Origin: CAZPMO01 sp964587515
GTDB lineage: Bacteria > Pseudomonadota > Alphaproteobacteria > MPNO01
Reading direction: 5' to 3'
Length of the DNA: 64,000 nt
Assembly (NCBI GenBank): GCA_964587515.1
Contig: CAZPMO010000002.1
Location: 10,317-74,316, forward strand
Below, one piece after another: positions 25,099 to 34,344 of the stretch (within the stretch, counting starts at the first letter, position 1; the number at the start of each line of letters is the position of its first letter). Below the pieces are notes generated by a model, which was not told the origin of the DNA, did no database searches, and was given only the letters and a program-made list of their open reading frames with translations. Both the position numbers and the translations under genes were made by a program.

Positions 25099-27510
25099 TT
25101 GAGGCGTTGTAAGTATTTTCTCCTATTAGTAGTCGGTCTGTTGGCAGCGCCCGTGGCTGTCGCGGGCACCACCGCCGACAGCGAGACGCTGCGTCTGGTG
25201 GGCGCGTCATCCAATAATTTTCCACCGGTCAATCTGCTGGAAGAGGGCGGCGAACTGACCGGATTCGGGCGCGATATGGCCCGAGCGGTGGTTGGCGCCG
25301 TGGGCGGGTCGATGACGCATATCCATTCGCCGATCTGGACCAACGTGCTGAAGTGGCTCGCCGACGGCGAAGCGGATTTCATCCACGACACGGGCTATAC
25401 GCCCGAGCGCACACAGAGCCTCGATTACAGCGAACCGATTTTGAAGATGCCCGAGGAAATCTTCGTTCGCAGCCACCGGTTCGACATCCAGTCGCTCGAC
25501 TCGCTCGCCGGTAAGCGCGTCGCATGCGTAAACCGGCACATCACGCACCTCTATTTAATGAAGTTCCCGAGAATCCAGTGCGTGGTGGTCAAGACGCCGC
25601 CCGACGCTGTCCGGGCGCTTTTCGACGGCACCGTGGACGCGGTGATCTATCCGCGTCAGATCGTCCTTTACTACGCCTATCAACTCGGGCTTGCGGACGG
25701 CATCAAAACGGTGGGCGAGCCGCTGCGCACCCTGACCTGGCACATGGTGGTCAAACGGGGAAACGCCAGGGTCCTGTTGCTGCTCAACCAGGGCATCGCG
25801 AAGGTGAAGGCGAGCGGCGAATACGAACGTATTTACGACAAATGGTTCGGCCGCGCCCTTCCCAAGGTTTATCCGGAAGAAAAGATTCTCTGGATCGTCG
25901 GCATCATTCTGGCGGTCATTGTTCTGTTGGCGATAGCGGTGTTGGTCTGGTTGTCGGTGCTGCGCCGTGAGGTCCGGAGACGCACGACGGAGCTTCGTCA
26001 AAGCGAGGAGCGCTATCGCGGCGTCGTCGACTTCGCGCCCAACGCGATCGTCGTCCACGATGGCTCACACATCATCTTCGCCAACGAGGCCGCCGCCCGG
26101 CTGCATGGCGCGAGCACGCCGGACGATCTGGTCGACCGCCACTGGCTGGACCTAATCCACCCGGATGAGCGCGAACGTGCAATCGAGCGCAACGAGAAAT
26201 TCATGTCTGAATGGATTCCGGCGCCGCCCATTATTCGTAACAGGCTTCGCCTGGACGGCTCGGAAATTCAGGTCGAGACAGCGGCGACGCCTATAATGTG
26301 GGACGGCAAACCGGCGATCCTGGGAATGTTCCGCGATATCAGCGAACAGGTGGCGGCGGAGAAAGCGCTGCGCTCGAGCGAGGAACGGTTCCGCGACGTC
26401 GCGGAGATCGCCACCGACTGGATATGGGAGACTGGGCCGGATTTGCGCTTCTCCTGGGTGTCGTCCCGGATATACGAGTTGCTGGGGAGGACGCCCGAGG
26501 AGTTTATCGGCAAAACCGCCCGGGACCTGGGCCCGCCCGACAATCATTCGGACGAATGGTCGAATGTCTTGGAGAGCTTTGAAGCCCATCGACCGTTTAC
26601 CGGCATTACTTATTCGCGGACCTTTAATTCGGGCGAACAACGTCACATCACGGTCAGCGGCAAGCCGCTTTTCGACGCCGACGGCGGCTTCCTTGGCTAT
26701 CGTGGCGTCGGTCGCGACATCACCGGAGAGGTCGAGGCCAAGGATCAGGCAACCCGTGTCCGCGAACAATTTTTGCGCGCCGTTGAAAATATTTCGGACA
26801 GCGTTGCGCTGTTCGATACCGAAGAGCGGCTGGTATTTTCCAACCACGCCTTTCGCAAGGGGTTGGGCGACGCCGCCGACACCGTGGTCCCGGGCATGAC
26901 GTACGAGCAAACCCTGCGTGAGAGGATAAAGTTCGACGAGGTGCCGGATGCGGGCAAGGGCCATGAAGAAGAATGGGTCACTGAACGCCTGGCCGATTTC
27001 CGCGCGGCGCGGGGGGCCACGACGTTCGAACGGGACGGCCGGTGGGCGGAAATCCGCGCGGAACGTCTGCCCGACGGCGGCACGATCCTGCGGATATCCA
27101 ATTTCACAGATCGCATGCGGGCGGAGAACGTCAATCGCCGTCTTGCCGCGATCGTAGGAGCCTCCGCGGACGCCATTATCGGCACCACGATCGAAGGCAT
27201 CCTCACGGAGTGGAACAAGGGCGCCGAAGAGCTGTACGGCTATACCGCCAGCGAGGCCATCGGGCAGCCGATCTATATCATCGCGCCCGACGATACGCTC
27301 GACGAAGCCCACAAAAACTCCCTGATCGTAAAGCAGGGCGGGCGCGTCGATAATATGGAGACCGTTCGCCGGCGACAGGACGGCACGCTGATCGATATCT
27401 CTCTGACGATTTCTCCCATCCGGGATGCAACCGGGCATATCGTCGGATTGTCGGATTGTCGGCCATCCACCGCGACATCACGGAGCGCAAGACGGCGGAA
27501 GCAAAGCTGA
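25099..27510 (+). CDS. Hybrid sensor histidine kinase, sensory half (solute-binding domain, TM, PAS repeats); frame broken at its 3' end
   Basis: Order of parts: signal peptide ending AVA at about 22, a type 3 solute-binding (amino-acid receptor-like) periplasmic domain to about 255, one membrane helix (ILWIVGIILAVIVLLAIAVL), then PAS domains in tandem, each introduced by a coiled linker such as RQSEERYRGVVDFAPNA and RSSEERFRDVAEIATDW, with PAC endings like GMFRDISEQ and GVGRDITGE. TTG 25099 follows GGTGGGA and gives a clean signal peptide. After 27450 the frame is wrong and ends at 27510. The natural continuation is the next entry. The ligand is likely a small amino-acid-like solute. Confidence 0.85.
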   Translation: MRRCKYFLLLVVGLLAAPVAVAGTTADSETLRLVGASSNNFPPVNLLEEGGELTGFGRDMARAVVGAVGGSMTHIHSPIWTNVLKWLADGEADFIHDTGYTPERTQSLDYSEPILKMPEEIFVRSHRFDIQSLDSLAGKRVACVNRHITHLYLMKFPRIQCVVVKTPPDAVRALFDGTVDAVIYPRQIVLYYAYQLGLADGIKTVGEPLRTLTWHMVVKRGNARVLLLLNQGIAKVKASGEYERIYDKWFGRALPKVYPEEKILWIVGIILAVIVLLAIAVLVWLSVLRREVRRRTTELRQSEERYRGVVDFAPNAIVVHDGSHIIFANEAAARLHGASTPDDLVDRHWLDLIHPDERERAIERNEKFMSEWIPAPPIIRNRLRLDGSEIQVETAATPIMWDGKPAILGMFRDISEQVAAEKALRSSEERFRDVAEIATDWIWETGPDLRFSWVSSRIYELLGRTPEEFIGKTARDLGPPDNHSDEWSNVLESFEAHRPFTGITYSRTFNSGEQRHITVSGKPLFDADGGFLGYRGVGRDITGEVEAKDQATRVREQFLRAVENISDSVALFDTEERLVFSNHAFRKGLGDAADTVVPGMTYEQTLRERIKFDEVPDAGKGHEEEWVTERLADFRAARGATTFERDGRWAEIRAERLPDGGTILRISNFTDRMRAENVNRRLAAIVGASADAIIGTTIEGILTEWNKGAEELYGYTASEAIGQPIYIIAPDDTLDEAHKNSLIVKQGGRVDNMETVRRRQDGTLIDISLTISPIRDATGHIVGLSDCRPSTATSRSARRRKQS
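27442..27457 (+). repeat. 8-bp tandem duplication that causes a frameshift
   Basis: GTCGGATT occurs twice in a row (27442-27449 and 27450-27457), followed by GTCGG. Deleting one copy joins ...GHIVGL to SAIHRDITERK, an ordinary PAC ending, in one frame. The duplication therefore splits a single kinase gene. It may be a true slippage mutation or an assembly error. Confidence 0.85.
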
Positions 27511-29054
27511 GATCGAGCGAAAGGCGTTTTCGCGACTTCGCGGATTCGGGCTCGGATTGGTATTGGGAGACCGACGAAAATTTCCGGTTCACCTGGTTCT
27601 CGGTGGACCGCCAGCCGACCGACAGGTTGGCCACAGCCGACCTGATCGGCAAGACGCCGTCGGAACTGCCGGGGATGGACCCGGAAAGCGCCGAGGCCTG
27701 GAATCGTCTGATCGAAGAACTCGGAAACGACCGCGGAACCTTCAGGGGCTTCCAATATTGTTCGTATTCGCCCGACAGCGAAATCCGCCACCTCAGCGCC
27801 AACGGTCTCCCGTTTGTCGATGAGGACGGCAACTTCAGCGGTTATCGGGGCAGCGCGACCGATATCACAGCGCAAGTCGAGGCCGAGCAACGACTCCGCC
27901 AGGCGCTGAAAATGGAGGCAGTAGGTCAGCTAACCGGCGGAATCGCCCATGATTTCAATAATTTACTTACAATCATCCTGGGGAATCTTCAGCTCATGGA
28001 GCGCTCGCCTGCCAGGCGCGAATCCCATGTTGGAAATCTCGATCAGCACGCATTGAGGGACGACGCGATATCGGCCGCCGAGAAGGCCGCCCGATTGACC
28101 CATCGCCTGCTGGCGTTCGCCCGTGAACAGCCGCTACTTCCCCGACCCCTCGATGTCGGCGCCGTGGTTGAGGGCATGCGCGAGCTCATTTGCCGAACCG
28201 TGAGAGAAAATATCGCGGTCCGCTTCGAGCACAACGATCGGGTGCACGCTTTCGCCGACCCTTCGCAACTCGAGAACGCGGTGCTCAACCTTGTGATCAA
28301 CGCGCGCGACGCCATGCCGGACGGTGGACAATTGACCATCGAAACCGGAGAGCGTTATTTCGGAAATGGCAACGCCCCGGACAACGACGCGGCCGCGCCT
28401 GGCCACTATGTCACGGTATCGGTAACCGACACCGGAACAGGGATACCGGCCGAAATGCAGTCACGCGTGTTCGAGCCGTTTTTCACCAGCAAGGACACGG
28501 GCCAGGGAAGTGGGCTCGGGCTGAGCATGGTGCACGGCTTCGCCCGACAATCCGGCGGGCAGGTCGATATCGAGAGCGAGATGGGCCGCGGAACCACCGT
28601 CTGCATATCGCTGCCCAAGACCGGTGAGGCGGTGGTGGTCGAACAGGTCGGGCCAAATACGCTTTCGGAAGAGGATCTCAGTGGTGGCGGCAAGATCGTC
28701 CTGTTGGTGGAGGACGATCCCGCAGTCTGTGAGAGCACACAGGCGCTCGTCGAGTCATACGGTTACGTCGTTTATACAGCCTCGGACGGCCCGTCCGGGC
28801 TGAAAATTCTGCAACAGAACACGGAAATCGATCTCATGCTGACTGATTTGGTGATGCCCGGCGGCATGTCCGGGATCAGTCTGGGGAAACAGGCTAAAAA
28901 GGAAAATCCGGACCTCAAAATCCTTTACATGTCGGGACACGTCAATGAAAAGCTCGGCGTGGATAGCGAGGATCTGGAATCGGTCCGGTTTATTCGCAAG
29001 CCGTTCAAGATGGAGAACCTTGCGCGGGAACTCCACTTGGCCCTGCTGGATTAA
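27456..29054 (+). CDS. Hybrid sensor histidine kinase, catalytic half (PAS, HisKA, HATPase, receiver)
   Basis: From the end of one PAC motif it contains a further PAS domain (DFADSGSDWYWETDENFRF), then the phospho-acceptor motif GQLTGGIAHDFNN, the N box NLVINARDAM, the G1 box VTDTGTGIP, the F box FEPFFTSK and the G2 box GQGSGLGLSMV. A C-terminal receiver follows, with acidic pocket VEDDP, phospho-acceptor Asp in LMLTDLVMPG and Lys in FIRKPF. All key residues are present. Read with the preceding entry it forms one membrane hybrid kinase of about 1300 aa. The TTG 27456 is only a formal start. No cognate regulator is adjacent. Confidence 0.88.
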   Translation: MSAIHRDITERKTAEAKLRSSERRFRDFADSGSDWYWETDENFRFTWFSVDRQPTDRLATADLIGKTPSELPGMDPESAEAWNRLIEELGNDRGTFRGFQYCSYSPDSEIRHLSANGLPFVDEDGNFSGYRGSATDITAQVEAEQRLRQALKMEAVGQLTGGIAHDFNNLLTIILGNLQLMERSPARRESHVGNLDQHALRDDAISAAEKAARLTHRLLAFAREQPLLPRPLDVGAVVEGMRELICRTVRENIAVRFEHNDRVHAFADPSQLENAVLNLVINARDAMPDGGQLTIETGERYFGNGNAPDNDAAAPGHYVTVSVTDTGTGIPAEMQSRVFEPFFTSKDTGQGSGLGLSMVHGFARQSGGQVDIESEMGRGTTVCISLPKTGEAVVVEQVGPNTLSEEDLSGGGKIVLLVEDDPAVCESTQALVESYGYVVYTASDGPSGLKILQQNTEIDLMLTDLVMPGGMSGISLGKQAKKENPDLKILYMSGHVNEKLGVDSEDLESVRFIRKPFKMENLARELHLALLD

Positions 29055-29275
29055 TCCGCCTCATCGTTCTCGAACGGCTCGCGGGTCAGGCGGTCGCCTT
29101 TTCTCGAGGTCGCGATCATGGCGATCATCGCGCCCGCGGTCAGCGCCAGCAGGATGACCATGAACAGGTGGAAGTTGCGGGTCTGTAAAAGCGTCGCTCC
29201 CATATACCAGAGCGCCCCGAGGACGATTGCCAGCACCAGCCAGTGAAACGGTTTGCCGAGAAAAATTTTCCGCAT
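29051..29275 (-). CDS. Small two-helix membrane protein after the TRAP permease
   Basis: A 74-aa protein with two hydrophobic segments (WLVLAIVLGALWYMGATLL and FMVILLALTAGAMIAMIAT) and a charged C-terminal tail. The ATG overlaps the permease stop as ATGA, so it is translationally coupled. Its place at the end of a TAXI-TRAP operon suggests an accessory subunit or a stand-alone conserved partner. No named family recognised. It meets the kinase gene tail to tail with 4 bases of overlap. Confidence 0.72.
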   Translation of the reverse strand: MRKIFLGKPFHWLVLAIVLGALWYMGATLLQTRNFHLFMVILLALTAGAMIAMIATSRKGDRLTREPFENDEAD

Positions 29276-31275
29276 CACGCCAGTCCCGGCTCGGCCCGGC
29301 TGCGGCGAATTATGGTGAACACGATCACCGCACCGCCGACGGCGTTGAGAACGAAACCCGATATCCCGAGCGGCGTCAGCAGCGGCGGAAACATCGCGCC
29401 TATCCCGGACACACCGATGACGATGCGCGCGATCATCGGCATAGGTCCGCGGTACCAGCCCTCGAGCGCCAGCGACAACGCCCAGACGCCGGCGAACGCG
29501 GCCACCGCGGAATAAGCCGTCAGCCACAGCGGCCCCTCGAACAGCAGGCTCGGGTTATAGACGAAGACGAAGGGCACGAGGTACTTGGCGATGCCGATGC
29601 GCGCGGACTCGAAGGCCGTCGCCATCGGCCGGCTGCCGGCGATCGCCGCCGCCGCGAACGACGCCAACGCCACTGGTGGCGTGATGGTGGAGACCACGCC
29701 GTAATAGAATGCGAACATGTGGGCCGCCATTGGCTTAACGCCAATTTCGATCAGGGCCGGCACGATCAGGGCCGCGACGGTAATATAGACCGCCGTCGTG
29801 GTGATCCCCATCCCCAGCAGGATCGCGGCGATGGCGGTCAGGACCAGCAGCAGGAACAGATAGCCCTGCGAAAGATCGATCACCGAATTGGTGAATTTGA
29901 GCCCGAGGCCGGAAACGAAGATCGAGCCGATAATGATACCGGCGCAGGCGCAGGCGACGCTCACCGGGATCGTGCTGCGTACCCCCGATTCCATGGCCGA
30001 GAAAATATCGACCGGGCTCATCCGGGTACGCGGGTTTACGAAGGTCATGATGGTCAGGACGATGATCGCCCAGAACGCGGAAAGCGTTGCCGTGAACCCG
30101 TAAATCAGCAGCACCACCAGGATCGCCAGCGACAGCAAAAGGTGCCAGCCGTCCTTCAGCACGTCGAGGAGGCGCGGCAACTCATCGCGCGGCACGCGCT
30201 CGATGCCGAGTTTCTCGGCTTCCAGATGCACCATGAAATAGACGGTCGCGAAATAGAGGAAAGTCGGCACAATCGCCGCCACGATCACCGACAGATATCG
30301 GACGCCCATGAATTCGGCGATGATGAAGGCTGCGGCGCCCATGATCGGCGGCGTAATCTGTCCACCCGAAGACGCGCAGGCCTCGACCGCGGCGGCGAAT
30401 TTCGCGCCATAGCCGAGCCGTTTCATCATCGGGATGGTGAACGACCCGGTGGTCACCACGTTGGCCGTCGCCGATCCCGAGACGGTGCCGAGGAAGGCGG
30501 ACGCCACCACCGACGCCTTGGCCGGTCCGCCTATGCGATGCCCGGTCAGCGAGACCGCGAGATCGATGAAGAACCGCCCGGCACCGGAACGGATCAAAAT
30601 CCCGCCGAACACAATGAACAGCACGATATAGGTGGACGCGACAAGCAGCGGGATGCCGAACACGCCGATAAGCTGAATGAACTGGGCGTCGATGAAGGTG
30701 TCGACCGACACCGGTGGCCCATACAACATGCCGAAGAAGTAATCCGAGAAAAGCGTATGGACGATAAAGAACAGCGTGATGATCACCATCGTCCAGCCGA
30801 CGGCGCGGCGCGTCATTTCGAGCACCAGGGCGATCAGCATCCAGCCGAAATAGAAATCGGCCTCGACCGGCGCTCCTTCGCGCGCCTGCATCTCCTCGAT
30901 ATCGAACAGCATGTAGCTCTGCACCGCGATGACCGCGACGATCAGCGCAAGATCAATGGCGAAGCCCGCGATGCGCCGGCCATTCCCCGGATCGCCCGCG
31001 ACCACCAGGGGATCGGAAATGGAGCTCCTGAACATCGGATAGACCAGCGCGGCCAGCACCAGCATCACCGCCAGATGGGTGCTCCGGAACGAAAGCGATT
31101 CGGGTGTGCCGAAACCGGCAACGAAGAGATGAAAAAGCGCAAGCATGATCGCCAGCGCCGACGCCGCGAACATGACACATGTGGTGAACTCGATCCGACG
31201 GGCGCGCAACACCCTCTCGAACAGAGCGTATTCGCGTATTTCCTCGAAGTGCAGGCGGCGCTTCGTTTCGGACAT
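29275..31275 (-). CDS. TRAP transporter permease, 4TM/12TM fusion (TAXI type)
   Basis: A 666-aa membrane protein that joins the small (DctQ-like) and large (DctM-like) TRAP permease subunits. The N-terminal third carries about four helices; the rest has the DctM-type helices with family blocks GGILIRSGAGRFFIDLA, GGPAKASVVASAFLGTVSGSATANVVTTG and ASSGGQITPPIMGAAAFI. Such fusions work with TAXI binding proteins, and one lies 77 bases upstream. Uptake is driven by an ion gradient. The ring-cleavage genes in the same operon suggest that it imports an aromatic or dicarboxylate substrate. Confidence 0.93.
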   Translation of the reverse strand: MSETKRRLHFEEIREYALFERVLRARRIEFTTCVMFAASALAIMLALFHLFVAGFGTPESLSFRSTHLAVMLVLAALVYPMFRSSISDPLVVAGDPGNGRRIAGFAIDLALIVAVIAVQSYMLFDIEEMQAREGAPVEADFYFGWMLIALVLEMTRRAVGWTMVIITLFFIVHTLFSDYFFGMLYGPPVSVDTFIDAQFIQLIGVFGIPLLVASTYIVLFIVFGGILIRSGAGRFFIDLAVSLTGHRIGGPAKASVVASAFLGTVSGSATANVVTTGSFTIPMMKRLGYGAKFAAAVEACASSGGQITPPIMGAAAFIIAEFMGVRYLSVIVAAIVPTFLYFATVYFMVHLEAEKLGIERVPRDELPRLLDVLKDGWHLLLSLAILVVLLIYGFTATLSAFWAIIVLTIMTFVNPRTRMSPVDIFSAMESGVRSTIPVSVACACAGIIIGSIFVSGLGLKFTNSVIDLSQGYLFLLLVLTAIAAILLGMGITTTAVYITVAALIVPALIEIGVKPMAAHMFAFYYGVVSTITPPVALASFAAAAIAGSRPMATAFESARIGIAKYLVPFVFVYNPSLLFEGPLWLTAYSAVAAFAGVWALSLALEGWYRGPMPMIARIVIGVSGIGAMFPPLLTPLGISGFVLNAVGGAVIVFTIIRRSRAEPGLA

Positions 31276-31301
31276 AAGATGGGTTGCGGCCGATGGATGA
31301 T

Positions 31302-31334
31302 CAGGGGAGGTGCCGGGATGCGGCGTCTCCCCTG
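31302..31334 (-). terminator. Intercistronic hairpin between the TAXI binding protein and the TRAP permease
   Basis: CAGGGGAG (31302-31309) pairs with CTCCCCTG (31327-31334), and an inner GCCG/CGGC helps extend the stem. No T-run follows on the minus strand. Hairpins between a highly expressed binding protein gene and its permease genes often stabilise or attenuate the transcript, and that is the likely role. Confidence 0.45.
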
Positions 31335-31352
31335 TATCCTAAACGGCGCCGA

Positions 31353-32312
31353 CTACTTTTTGACGCCCTTTTCGGCGTAGAACTTCATGGCGCCGGGATG
31401 AACCGGGATCGCCGCGGCCTTCAGGGCCGAGGCGAGGTTCACGTTCTTCCAGTTGCCGTGCACCTTGAGAATTTCGGCGTGCGCGGCCCAGAACGCCTTG
31501 GTCATCTTGTAGACCAGCGCGTCCGACACCGATTGGTTGATCACGATCACCGTGGCGGTGGCGATCGTCGGCACCGCGTTCGGCGTTCCCTTGTAGGTCC
31601 CGGCGTTGATGTTGGCCTTGAAGAAACCGGGATTCTGCTTGACGAACTTGGCGGCGATGCCGCTGTCGACAGGCAGGAAACGGACGCCGGGGCTGAAATC
31701 CAGCGCGATGAACGATGAGTTCGGCGCCGTGGTCAGTCCGACAAAGGCGTCGATGTGGCCGTCTTTCATCAGCGCCACCGAATCCTTGTAGCCGACGCGG
31801 TGGATGGTGCCGCCGTTGCTCTTGATCTGGCCGTAGGTGACGCCGTAGAGCGCCAGCAGCTTCTCCATCGTGACGTTGCCGGAGAAGGTCGCCTTGCCCG
31901 GGCTGATATTCTTGTTTTTGAGATCGGCGTAGGACCGGATTTTGGATTTTGCCGGAACCGCCGTCTGAAGGATGCCGGGATAGAGCGTCGCGAAGAACCG
32001 CACGTCCTTGTGCGCCTTCTTGAACTTGCCCTTGCCGTTATAGCCGTTATAGGCGGTGAAGCCGAAGGTCCAGCCGAATTCGGCATTGCCCTTGCCGACA
32101 TTGCGCACGTTGCCGACGCCGCCGCCGGGGCCGCTGGAGGTGCGGATGCCGGAGACGTCGCGCTGCAGGATCTCCATGATCTTGCCGCCGAACGGATACC
32201 AGCTGCCGCCGGCCGGGCCGGTCACCATGCGTACGAACGTTTCCGCGTTCGCCGAACTTGCCAGCAGCGCCAGCGCGCCAGCGGTGATGATCGTCTTTGC
32301 GGGAACTCTCAT
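31353..32312 (-). CDS. TAXI family TRAP transporter solute-binding protein
   Basis: A 319-aa periplasmic receptor with a Sec signal peptide cleaved after ANA at about 23. The mature protein begins with the TAXI block VRMVTGPAGGSWYPFGGKI and has SSGPGGGVGNVRNVGKGNAEFGWT. It pairs with the fused permease encoded next. TAXI ligands known so far include glutamate and other acids; this one is not identified. It follows an FAH-family gene by 92 bases in the same direction. Confidence 0.94.
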   Translation of the reverse strand: MRVPAKTIITAGALALLASSANAETFVRMVTGPAGGSWYPFGGKIMEILQRDVSGIRTSSGPGGGVGNVRNVGKGNAEFGWTFGFTAYNGYNGKGKFKKAHKDVRFFATLYPGILQTAVPAKSKIRSYADLKNKNISPGKATFSGNVTMEKLLALYGVTYGQIKSNGGTIHRVGYKDSVALMKDGHIDAFVGLTTAPNSSFIALDFSPGVRFLPVDSGIAAKFVKQNPGFFKANINAGTYKGTPNAVPTIATATVIVINQSVSDALVYKMTKAFWAAHAEILKVHGNWKNVNLASALKAAAIPVHPGAMKFYAEKGVKK

Positions 32313-32404
32313 TTCTCTCCCCTTCTGATGCCTGCTGTTTATGGTTTTGCTCTTCCCATGATGCTGCCCAAAGCGGGCGGGTTTTGCAAGGACGCGCGAT
32401 GCGA

Positions 32405-33268
32405 CTATTTTTCGCCCCGGACCGGATTGCGCAACGTGCCAATACCCTCGATCTCGATCTCGGCGGTATCGCCGGCCTTCATGAACACCGGCGGCTTGCG
32501 CACGAAACCGACGCCGGCCGGGGTGCCGGTGAAAATGATGTCGCCCGGCTCCAGCGTCATGACGTTGCTGGCGGCGGCGATGATGGTCTGGGTGTCGAAA
32601 ATCATATTCTTGGTATTCGACGATTGCAGCACCCGGCCATTGAGGCGGGCCTGGATGTCGAGCCCCTTGCCGCCCTTGGGCAATTCATCGGCGGTCACGA
32701 TATCGGAGCCCCAGGAACCGGTCTTGTCGAAATTCTTGCCCAACGTCCACTGCGAGCCGCGCATCTGGTAGTCGCGAATTGAGCCTTCGTTGCCGACCGC
32801 GTAACCGGCGACGTAATCGAGCGCCTTCGATTTCGGAATGCTACGGCCTTTCTTGCCGATCACCGCGACCAGCTCGGCCTCGTAATCGAAATGCTTCGAC
32901 GCCTTGGGCCGGATGATGGCCTGGCCGTGGCCGACGATGGAGCTTTGCACGCGCAGGAACAGTATCGGATAGTCGGGCGCCTTCAGGCCGGCCTCGGCGG
33001 CGTGATCGCTGTAGTTGAGCCCGACACAGATAATTTTTCCGGGACTGGCGATCGGCGCAAGCGTCGTCACCCTTCCCTTTACCAGGGCGCGTTTCGGCGC
33101 CTTCTTGGCCGCCGCGCTGGCCTTGCGCAACGCCCCTTTGCCGGCCGCGATCAGGCCGAGCATGTCCTTGGGCAGTGACTTGTCGGCGATCGACAGATCG
33201 ACGATCCCGTCGTCGCGACGCACCCCGACCCGTAATTCCTTACCCTTCTTGAATGTTACCAAACGCAT
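32405..33268 (-). CDS. Fumarylacetoacetate hydrolase family protein
   Basis: A 287-aa enzyme with the C-terminal FAH fold. Metal-binding acids lie in FDYEAELVAVIGKKG and in the upstream ICVGLNYSDHAAE region, and the conserved GTPAGVGF near the C-terminus is present. Family members hydrolyse fumarylacetoacetate or acylpyruvates, or decarboxylate and hydrate ring-cleavage products. Lying 79 bases downstream of an extradiol dioxygenase, it probably acts on the ring-cleavage product. Confidence 0.9.
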   Translation of the reverse strand: MRLVTFKKGKELRVGVRRDDGIVDLSIADKSLPKDMLGLIAAGKGALRKASAAAKKAPKRALVKGRVTTLAPIASPGKIICVGLNYSDHAAEAGLKAPDYPILFLRVQSSIVGHGQAIIRPKASKHFDYEAELVAVIGKKGRSIPKSKALDYVAGYAVGNEGSIRDYQMRGSQWTLGKNFDKTGSWGSDIVTADELPKGGKGLDIQARLNGRVLQSSNTKNMIFDTQTIIAAASNVMTLEPGDIIFTGTPAGVGFVRKPPVFMKAGDTAEIEIEGIGTLRNPVRGEK

Positions 33269-33347
33269 TGAAGCCTCCCGGTTGGTGGGCCGGTCCGGAC
33301 TGGAACGGCCGCGATGATAAAGACGATCCGCCGCGATGACGTCGCGG

Positions 33348-34205
33348 TCAGGTTTGGAATTGCGGAATGTCCGGCAGCGATCCCCACATGCATAGCGAAT
33401 ATTGGTCCCAGGGGAACTGTCGGGCGCGATGATCGGGGTTCTCGCTCAGCAGCTTCACCCCGAAGGAATTCTCGTAGACCATGCCGTTCGGTCCCTCGAA
33501 ATAGAGGAACATCGCGGTCGACAGCGGATGGCGGCCCGGTCCGAAGACGATCTTCACCTGCCGGTCCCGCAGGAAATAATAGGACCGCATCACGTCGTCC
33601 AGACTGTCGACCTGGAAATTCACATGCTGCACGCCCGGCGTCTCGGACGGGAACAGGGCCATTCGGTGGTGGACGTCGTCAAAGGACAGCAATCCGCAGC
33701 CGGCGATCCAGTCGTTGCACTGAAAGTTGAAGCTGGTGCACCAGAAATCCTCGTCACGCGGCGGATTGGCCGAATTCAGCCCGATATGGCTGAATTCCTG
33801 GATACCCGCGTCGCGGCTCGGGAAATAGCGCACGCCGCTGTGGAACGGGCGCAGCACGATGTCGATCCCATTGCCGGACAGATCGGTGAACGAAATAAAA
33901 TCCATGACGCGGCGCGAAACGGCCTCGTCCTCCGTGCCGCGATGGATCGCGAACCCCGCGGCGGCGAGGTCATTGGCGGCGGCGTCCAGCTCGGCCCGCG
34001 TCAGCACCTCGAACGCGACCGTATGATCGGTCGGATCGCCTTGGAAATAGCAGACATTGTGGTCGCGGTCGTCGCCCCGAAGATAGGCCGATCCGTTCTC
34101 GCGCCCGACCAGTTCAAGCCCCATTGTCTCGGTGCAGAACTCGACCGCCGCATCGACGTCTTCGGTCCCGAAACGCACATAGCGGATATCGACAAGGTTT
34201 ATCAT
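33348..34205 (-). CDS. Type I extradiol ring-cleavage dioxygenase (VOC fold)
   Basis: A 285-aa two-domain VOC protein with the extradiol iron triad His140 (EFSHIGLN), His194 (VQHVNFQV) and Glu245 (MVYENSFG) in the C-terminal domain. This is the layout of catechol 2,3-dioxygenase-type enzymes, which open an aromatic diol next to the hydroxyls. The exact substrate is unknown. It is the first gene of a minus-strand unit with an FAH-family enzyme and a TAXI-TRAP importer. Confidence 0.84.
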   Translation of the reverse strand: MINLVDIRYVRFGTEDVDAAVEFCTETMGLELVGRENGSAYLRGDDRDHNVCYFQGDPTDHTVAFEVLTRAELDAAANDLAAAGFAIHRGTEDEAVSRRVMDFISFTDLSGNGIDIVLRPFHSGVRYFPSRDAGIQEFSHIGLNSANPPRDEDFWCTSFNFQCNDWIAGCGLLSFDDVHHRMALFPSETPGVQHVNFQVDSLDDVMRSYYFLRDRQVKIVFGPGRHPLSTAMFLYFEGPNGMVYENSFGVKLLSENPDHRARQFPWDQYSLCMWGSLPDIPQFQT

Positions 34206-34344
34206 TCTTTACCTCCCGCGCGCGTTATCGACGCGCGTTATGGGTTTGCCCTATCCGAATGTATAATTCAACATCCGCGTCTTGATAAACGCAACTCTAT
34301 TGGCTCAAAACGCATTTTCACGCACCAATCGGACCCGAGGAACC

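Noticed and set aside
29227..31380. 717-codon plus-strand open frame
   Set aside because: It is antisense to the TRAP permease and its composition (Asp/Arg/His/Gln-rich, no domains) is that of a GC-rich shadow frame.
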